Of a stretch of DNA of 64,000 nucleotides, positions 58,684 to 64,000 are shown piece after piece (position 1 is the stretch's first letter; every line of letters begins with the position of its first letter). Under the pieces are notes generated by a model. The model saw only the letters and a program-made list of their open reading frames with translations. It searched no databases and was not told where the DNA came from. A program made the position numbers and the translations under genes. The stretch spans positions 12,976,416 to 13,040,415 of the forward strand of contig CM026567.1 in the NCBI GenBank assembly GCA_015143295.1, written 5' to 3'. The stretch comes from Tetracentron sinense. Its lineage: Eukaryota > Streptophyta > Magnoliopsida > Trochodendrales > Trochodendraceae.

Positions 58684-60018
58684 ATGAGACGGAACACACG
58701 GAGTCGTGGACCACATACCAGAGCTTCCTCTTCTTCACGGGATGAGGATGAGCAGCCGGACCTCTCTCGAGTCTTAGGCTCTATTGCTGAGACACTCGCC
58801 ATACTGGCGGCTCGGCAGGCTATACCATCATCGGCGGCACCTACTCCACCGCCCGCAGCTCCAGTACATCGTACCGCTGGAGTTGAGGCATTCAGGAGAT
58901 TGAGGCCTCCACCATTCCATGGGAGTGTGGACCCTCTTGCTGCGGAGGCATGGATCCTCCAGATGGAGAAGATCCTTACGGTCCTCTCACCTACAGAGGA
59001 GGAGAGAGTAGCATGGGCAGCTTTCATGCTAGAAGGCGAAGCCCACCATTGGTGGTTGTCCGCACTGAGGACGAGAGATTTGACCATGCAGGGTCTACCT
59101 TGGACTTGGGAGGAGTTCAAGGATACTTTTTACAAAAAGTATTTTCCGATTGGAGCACGGGAAAAGAAAGAGAGAGAATTCATCAACCTTGAGCAAGGTT
59201 TGATGTCGGTGGCACAATACGAGGCCAAGTTCTCGGAGTTGTCGAGATTTGCACCTCATATGGTTGTTACTGAGGCAATGAAGGCGAGGAGATTTGAGCA
59301 AGGGCTCAAGGATGTGATTATGGAGAAGGTGTCCGTTTTCAGGCATACTACCTACCCTGAGGTAGTAGACAAGGCCTTATTGGTCGAGGCCAATTCGGAG
59401 ACAGTGTCCAAGAAGAGGGAGTTGGCGAGAGGCCAAGCTAGTAGTTCAGCACCTCCAGAGAGGCGGACTCGTTATCAGTATGCGTGGCCAGCACCATCGA
59501 TGAGGCCTTCTTATGCGCCTCCAGCTCCACGGCAGTATGTGCCTCAGGCACCGAGACCGCAGGCTCTTCCAGCCCCACGGCCTGTTGCACCTCAGACGAT
59601 GAGGTATGCTCCACTTCCGGCCCCTCCGACTTATGCACATGAGGTCTGCACTTCATGCGGCCGAAGGCACCTGGCAGGGGATTGCCGAAGGGCATCGGGT
59701 GGATGTTTTCATTGTGGTCGCCAGGGCCATATGATCAGGGATTGCCCCAGTCGGCATTTACCAAGCCAGTCTCAGGGGATTAATCCACCAGCACGCCCAG
59801 CAGGATCATATCAGGCGTCATCTCAGACTACCCGGTCTACACCTCAGTCTCGCCAGGCAAACCAGGGGCATGTATTTGCTTTGACAGAGGGTGATGCACT
59901 TGCATCTGATGATGTGGTGCAAGGTACGCGTTTGGAATTATTTTCGTTATTCGTGATTGATATGTTGTGTTTTATTCCTTGTGTACATACTTGGTATGAT
60001 ATATATATATACCTATGA
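58684..60018 (+). CDS. gag: Gag (unspliced reading), family D
   Basis: Capsid/nucleocapsid precursor, 444 codons from ATG 58684 (MRRNTRSRGP) to TGA 60016. Basic, Ser-rich start; a retrotransposon gag core at about residues 80-190 (AEAWILQMEKI, WWLSALRTRD, FKDTFYKKYFP, LMSVAQYEAKFSELSRFAPH); a Pro/Ala/Gln-rich linker (255-320); two zinc knuckles: CTSCGRRHLAGDC (C-x2-C-x3-H-x4-C, slightly short) at about 321 and CFHCGRQGHMIRDC (C-x2-C-x4-H-x4-C) at about 341. The last 30 codons after VVQG are read from the intron and give a hydrophobic tail (LFSLFVIDMLCFIPCVHTWY); in the spliced form they are replaced by protease. Start chosen because it is the first ATG after the leader and opens the long frame. 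Acts in cytoplasmic virus-like particles. Confidence 0.9.
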   Translation: MRRNTRSRGPHTRASSSSRDEDEQPDLSRVLGSIAETLAILAARQAIPSSAAPTPPPAAPVHRTAGVEAFRRLRPPPFHGSVDPLAAEAWILQMEKILTVLSPTEEERVAWAAFMLEGEAHHWWLSALRTRDLTMQGLPWTWEEFKDTFYKKYFPIGAREKKEREFINLEQGLMSVAQYEAKFSELSRFAPHMVVTEAMKARRFEQGLKDVIMEKVSVFRHTTYPEVVDKALLVEANSETVSKKRELARGQASSSAPPERRTRYQYAWPAPSMRPSYAPPAPRQYVPQAPRPQALPAPRPVAPQTMRYAPLPAPPTYAHEVCTSCGRRHLAGDCRRASGGCFHCGRQGHMIRDCPSRHLPSQSQGINPPARPAGSYQASSQTTRSTPQSRQANQGHVFALTEGDALASDDVVQGTRLELFSLFVIDMLCFIPCVHTWYDIYIYL

Positions 60019-60065
60019 GTATACTCTGTTGATGCATGGATTGACTTAGTCAGTTAAAATTTCAG
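59924..60065 (+). other. candidate gag-pol intron, 142 nt
   Basis: Donor AAG|GTACGC after codon CAA and acceptor AAAATTTCAG|GAACC. It is T/A-rich, with a branch-site candidate TTGAC near 60040, contains the gag stop TGA (60016), and the flanking frames differ (gag frame 1, pol frame 2 modulo 3). Removing it joins them as Gln-Gly-Thr without any change. The same boundaries are visible in the C element at 35195 and 37982. Confidence 0.7.
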
Positions 60066-63000
60066 GAACCCTACTAGTCAATGAGTATTTGGCTCGAGTA
60101 TTGATTGATACCGGGTCTACTCATTCGTTTGTCTCGCCGAGTTTTTCAGAAGGTTTTTCTGCAGGGCCAAGTCAGCTAGAACCGGAGTTAGCCATTTCGA
60201 CTCCTCTCGGAAAAACAGTATTGGCAGATAAAGTGTATAGAAATAGTGTGGTCCAAGTTGGAAGCCACGAATTGGTGGTTGATCTCATCGTCCTTGGATT
60301 CCAAGACTTTGATGTTATATTGGGAATGGATTGGTTAGCAGCACATCATGGGCATGTAGCTTGCTTTGAGAAAATGGTACTCTTCAAGCCAGTAGAAGGA
60401 AAACCATTCCACTTTCGCGGGTTGAGAAGTAGATCTATCGCTAGTTTTGCGGCGTTGGGCTTAGCTAATCTCGAGGCAAAGGACTCATCGACTATTCCGG
60501 TTGTGAGTGAGTTCCTGGATGTATTTCCAGAGGAGTTGCCAGGATTGCCTCCAGATAGGGAGATTGAGTTTATGATCGAGCTTGCACCAGGCACAGCTCC
60601 TGTTTTCAGAGCTCCATATAGGATGGCCCCTATTGAACTCAAGGAGTTGAAGACTCAGTTGGAAGAATTGCAAGGCCTTGGCTTCATTCGACCAAGTGTC
60701 TCACCGTGGGGTGCCCCGGTGTTGTTTGTTAAGAAGAAAGATGGCTCGATGCGGATGTGTGTCGATTACCGGCAATTGAACAAAGTCACCATAAAGAATA
60801 GGTATCCCTTGCCTAGGATTGATGACTTGTTCGATCAGTTGAAGGGAGCGAGATTTTTCTCGAAGATAGATCTTCGATCGGGTTATCACCAGTTGAAGAT
60901 TAAGGCGGAAGATGTTCCCAAAACTGCTTTCAGGACTCGATATGGGCACTACGAGTTCTTGGTAATGCCTTTTGGACTCACGAACGCGCCGGCAGCCTTT
61001 ATGGATTTGATGAACCGGGTGTTCCGGCCACACCTTGATAGGTGCGTGATTGTATTTGTGGATGACATCTTGGTCTATTCCCAGACACGGGAAGATCACA
61101 CACGCGACCTATGCCTTGCCTTGGAAATGCTAAGAGAGCACAAGCTATACGCCAAACTTAGCAAGTGTGAGTTTTGGTTAGAAGAGGTGGCATTCCTAGG
61201 CCACGTTGTTTCTGCAGAAGGTATATCGGTAGATCCAAAGAAGATCGAAGCAGTTATGAGTTGGGCGAGGCCCAAGAGTGTTACTGAGATACGTAGTTTT
61301 CTTGGATTGGCAGGCTACTACAGGAGATTCGTAGAGGGTTTCTCTAGCCTTGCAGCACCACTCACTTACCTGACAAGGAAGAACGCCAAGTTTGTATGGA
61401 GTGATAAGTGCGAGATCAGTTTCTTGGAACTGAAGAAGAGGCTTACTACAGCCCCTGTCCTTACTGTGCCATCTGGACCTTATGGGTATGAGGTGTATAG
61501 TGATGCCTCACACGTTGGACTTGGGTGTGTACTCATGCAGCATAAGAAAGTCATTGCCTATGCATCAAGGCAATTGAAGGAGCATGAGAAGAATTATCCC
61601 ACGCACGACTTGGAGCTTGCGGCGGTCGTGTTTGCACTTAAGATTTGGCGTCATTACCTTTATGGGGTGGAGTTCTATGTGTTCACTGATCACAAGAGTC
61701 TCAAGTATCTCTTTTCCCAAAAGGAGCTGAATCTAAGGCAACGGCGTTGGATGGAATTTCTGAAGGACTATGATTGTACCATTCAATACCACCCGGGTAA
61801 AGCAAATGTAGTGGCAGATGCTTTGAGTAGAAGACCTCAAGGGTTGTTAGCACATATGTTGGTTCAAGAATGGAAGCTACTAGAAGATTTGGCAAATCTG
61901 GACATCAGTGTGAATGACTCTGTCCGTGGTCCTACCTTGGCAAATGTTACGGTTCGGCCGTACATTATAGATTTGATCCAAGAATATCAAGCCATGGATG
62001 CAGAATTGTTGGCTTATCGGGACAAGGAAGTTGCTAAGGGTAGTGAGGATTTCTCTCTCACTAGTCGGGGTGCTATCACATTCAAGGGAAGACTGTGCGT
62101 CCCAGCCAATGCAGATCTTCGAAGAGAAATTATGGATGAAGCACACCGTTCGAAGTACACAGTGCACCCAGGGGGTACAAAGATGTACCGGAACCTCAAG
62201 AGTCACTTTTGGTGGCGGAATATGAAGAGGGAGGTTGCGGAATATGTGGCACGGTGCTTAGTGTGCCAACAGGTGAAAGCAGAACACATGCGACCCGCCG
62301 GTCTATTGCATTCCCTTCCGATTCCCGAGTGGAAATGGGAGAACATATCCATGGATTTCATAGTTGGCTTGCCAAAGACGGCAAGGGGCTCAGATGCGAT
62401 ATGGGTAGTAGTGGATCGTTTGACAAAGTCCGCTCATTTCTTACCCTACCGAACTACTTTCAACTCAAGTCAGTTGGCTGCACTATACATTAAGGAAGTA
62501 GTTAGATTGCACGGAGTGCCTGTTAGTATTGTGTCGGATCGGGATCCAAGATTCACGTCAAGATTTTGGAAAAGTTTCCAGGAGGCTATGGGTTCCCGAC
62601 TCGATTTCAGCACCGCTTTTCATCCACAGACGGATGGACAAACCGAGAGAGTGAACCAAGTCATTGAAGACATGCTTCGGGCTTGTATGTTGGATTTCAG
62701 AGGCAGTTGGGAAGAGCACTTGCCATTGGTTGAATTTGCCTATAATAACAGCTATCAGGCAAGTATTCAAATGGCACCATTTGAGGCCTTGTATGGGCGA
62801 AGTTGTAGGTCTCCTCTCTATTGGGATGAGGTAGGCGAAAGGAAAGTACTTGGTCCGGAGTTGATTGAGCAAACTGCAAACACAGTCAAGATCATCCGGG
62901 ATCGATTGAAAGCCGCTCAAGATCGCCAGAAAAGTTATGCGGACACACGCCGTAGGGACTTGGAATTTCAAGTAGGAGATCAAGTTTTTGTGAAAGTATC

Positions 63001-63391
63001 TCCTAGCAAAGGGATCATGAGATTTGGGAAGCGAGGCAAGCTCAGTCCTCGGTATGTTGGGCCTTTTGAGATTATCACACGGGTTGGTGAAGTTGCTTAT
63101 CGAGTAGCACTTCCACTTCACATGGCTACAGTTCATAACGTCTTCCATGTGTCCATGCTTCGGAAGTATCTTGCGGATCCTTCGCATGTCATAGACTTGG
63201 AACAGTTGGAGATTCGAGAGGACCTCACCTTGATTGAAAAGCCAGTCCAGATTTTAGATCGAAGGAATCAGGTGCTTCGCAACAAGACAATCCCTTTGGT
63301 TCTTGTGCAATGGCAACACCATGCTCGGGAAGAAGCTACATGGGAGCGTGAAGCCGAAGTCAAAGCAAAGTACCCAGAATTACTTGAATGA
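60066..63391 (+). CDS. pol: Pol polyprotein: protease, RT, RNase H, integrase, chromodomain
   Basis: Open to TGA 63389-63391, over 1100 codons, with no ATG at the start; it is expected to be made as Gag-Pol after splicing of 59924-60065. Positions counted from TTG 60089: protease D-T-G at 7-9; RT from about 150 with [23 protein letters not shown] and VFVDD near 322; RNase H with [10 protein letters not shown] (near 470) and [11 protein letters not shown]; integrase H2C2 finger (HRSKYTVH ... CLVCQQ, about 683-735); core D in SMDFIVGLP (about 755), D in SDRDPRF (about 816), E in TERVNQ (about 852, 35 residues on); GPY/F-like [10 protein letters not shown]; chromodomain about 1045-1095 with EEATWERE. 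Every catalytic residue looked for is present. Domain order and chromodomain place it in the Tekay/Del chromoviruses, which from family knowledge target methylated-histone chromatin. Confidence 0.93.
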
Positions 63392-63457
63392 GTTTCTGTG
63401 TGAAGTCTGCATATGACTTGTAATGTCCTTTTTCATTTGTAATGCAAGTAGTGTCTG

Positions 63458-63475
63458 AATTTCGAGGACGAAATT
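63458..63475 (+). other. pre-PPT hairpin of the intact element
   Basis: AATTTCG-AGGA-CGAAATT, perfect 7-bp stem, five bases before the PPT-bearing purine run. Confidence 0.75.
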
Positions 63476-63480
63476 TTTGT

Positions 63481-63493
63481 AAGGGGGGGAGGA
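63481..63493 (+). other. polypurine tract of the intact element
   Basis: AAGGGGGGGAGGA immediately before the 3' LTR start TGTAGAGCCCC. Confidence 0.92.
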
Positions 63494-64000
63494 TGTAGAG
63501 CCCCAGACTTTTTCATGCTTAATACATGACACATTCGTTGTCATCTTGCCTTTTAAGAGGTATGATTAATAAATGAGGAAGAATTTGGAAATTTCGAAAT
63601 GTCAGAATTGTTCCTCTTCGAAGTACGAACACAACGCAAGTTGAATCGTCAAAATCGGACGAACGAGTCAAAAGATATGGCCAAAACAGTCTGTACCTGT
63701 AGGAAAACGTATACTGTGTGCATCCGTTGTACAACTCACCACGGGCACGTTGTACAACTCACCACGGGCACGTTGTACAGCACAACGAGTTGGCACTATT
63801 CACAGCACAACGAGTTGGCACTATTCATAGCACAACGAGTTGGCACTATTCACAGCACAACGAGTTGGCACTATTCATAGTACAACGAGTTGGCACTATT
63901 CACAGCACAACGAGTTGGCACTATTCACAGCACAACGAGTTGGCACTATTCACAGCACAACGAGTTGGCACTATTCACAGCACAACGAGTTGGCACTATT
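63494..64000 (+). repeat. 3' LTR of the intact element, first 507 bp
   Basis: Matches the 5' LTR from its first base, with two differences, and reaches the ninth 25-bp unit at the window end. The remaining ~2.1 kb and the right target-site copy are outside. Confidence 0.95.

Larger units (their letters stand above)
55733..64000 (+). mobile_element. apparently intact young Tekay/Del-type LTR retrotransposon, family D
   Basis: Complete order: 5' LTR 55733-58329, PBS 58334-58345, gag 58684-60018, intron 59924-60065, pol to 63391, PPT 63481-63493, 3' LTR from 63494 and cut by the window end. Coding frames have no internal stop. The visible 507 bp of the 3' LTR differ from the 5' LTR at only two positions (55772/63533 T versus A, and one base in the seventh 25-bp unit). 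It is inserted in the integrase C-terminus of the - strand C element; AAGTC (55728-55732) is the expected target-site copy. Confidence 0.93.

Noticed and set aside
58482..59120. 212-codon - strand ORF opposite gag
   Set aside because: Shadow of the gag coding frame; the + strand has the zinc knuckles and conserved capsid motifs.
55733..64000. Endogenous pararetrovirus (caulimovirid) origin
   Set aside because: Long LTRs, initiator-Met PBS with adjacent LTR, PPT, DDE integrase and chromodomain are those of an LTR retrotransposon; no movement-protein domain is seen.

Overview
Plant nuclear DNA, almost certainly from an angiosperm with a large, retrotransposon-filled genome. The evidence is Ty3/gypsy chromoviruses of the Tekay/Del type with 1.9-2.7 kb LTRs, a Tat/Ogre-lineage element with two RNase H domains, a Ty1/copia relic, a MULE/FAR1-type transposase, a plant-type multi-exon Ulp1-like gene and a PF20167-like 'plant transposon' protein. 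I see no clearly functional single-copy host gene and no tRNA or rRNA gene. A run of 100 N (34899-34998) is a scaffold gap, so adjacency across it is not proven. All calls come from reading the sequence by eye.

Layout. 1-8551: a decayed Tekay-type element on the + strand (pol 1419-3967, 3' LTR 'A' 4060-8551). Its RT gene is interrupted by the end of an LTR of family 'D' (1-1418), and its 3' LTR is interrupted by a solo LTR of family 'B' (4630-7241, perfect 5-bp TSD). 8947-12118: a 12-exon Ulp1-type (C48) cysteine protease pseudogene. 12830-14450: two kinds of short CGATCG-type palindrome array plus three units of a ~170-bp repeat in inverted orientation. 14823-15992: PF20167-like ORF with an in-frame TGA. 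17396-19800 (-): FAR1/MULE transposase pseudogene. 20450-23690: about 19 tandem copies of the same ~170-bp repeat, opposite in orientation to the left-hand units. 24118-25382: GA-rich stretch and a chromodomain relic.

25383-64000 is a nest of retroelements. The oldest visible layer is a Tat/Ogre-type element on the - strand: 3' LTR 27138-29789, 3' region 29806-31801 and 43788-44470, INT 44480-45350, RNH/RT 45632-47300, PR 50988-51449. It is broken by a Ty1/copia relic (31802-34898), a Tekay family 'C' element (34999-43787), a solo LTR B (48518-50987, perfect TSD) and an LTR of family 'E' (51450-52827). LTR E is broken by another C element on the - strand (52828-55732), and that is broken by a young, apparently complete family D element (55733 to beyond 64000) with intact gag and pol.

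The most interesting signals are: (1) a 142-nt spliceosomal-type intron between gag and protease of the intact element, whose removal joins the two frames, and which is also recognisable in the decayed C copy; (2) a 6-bp hairpin present in all eight LTRs that cover its position, with compensatory base changes; (3) U3 arrays of short palindromes whose CGATCGATCG core is shared but whose symmetric flanks differ by LTR family, echoed upstream of the PF20167-like gene; (4) ~170-bp tandem arrays in inverted orientation around a 6.8-kb transposase-bearing segment.
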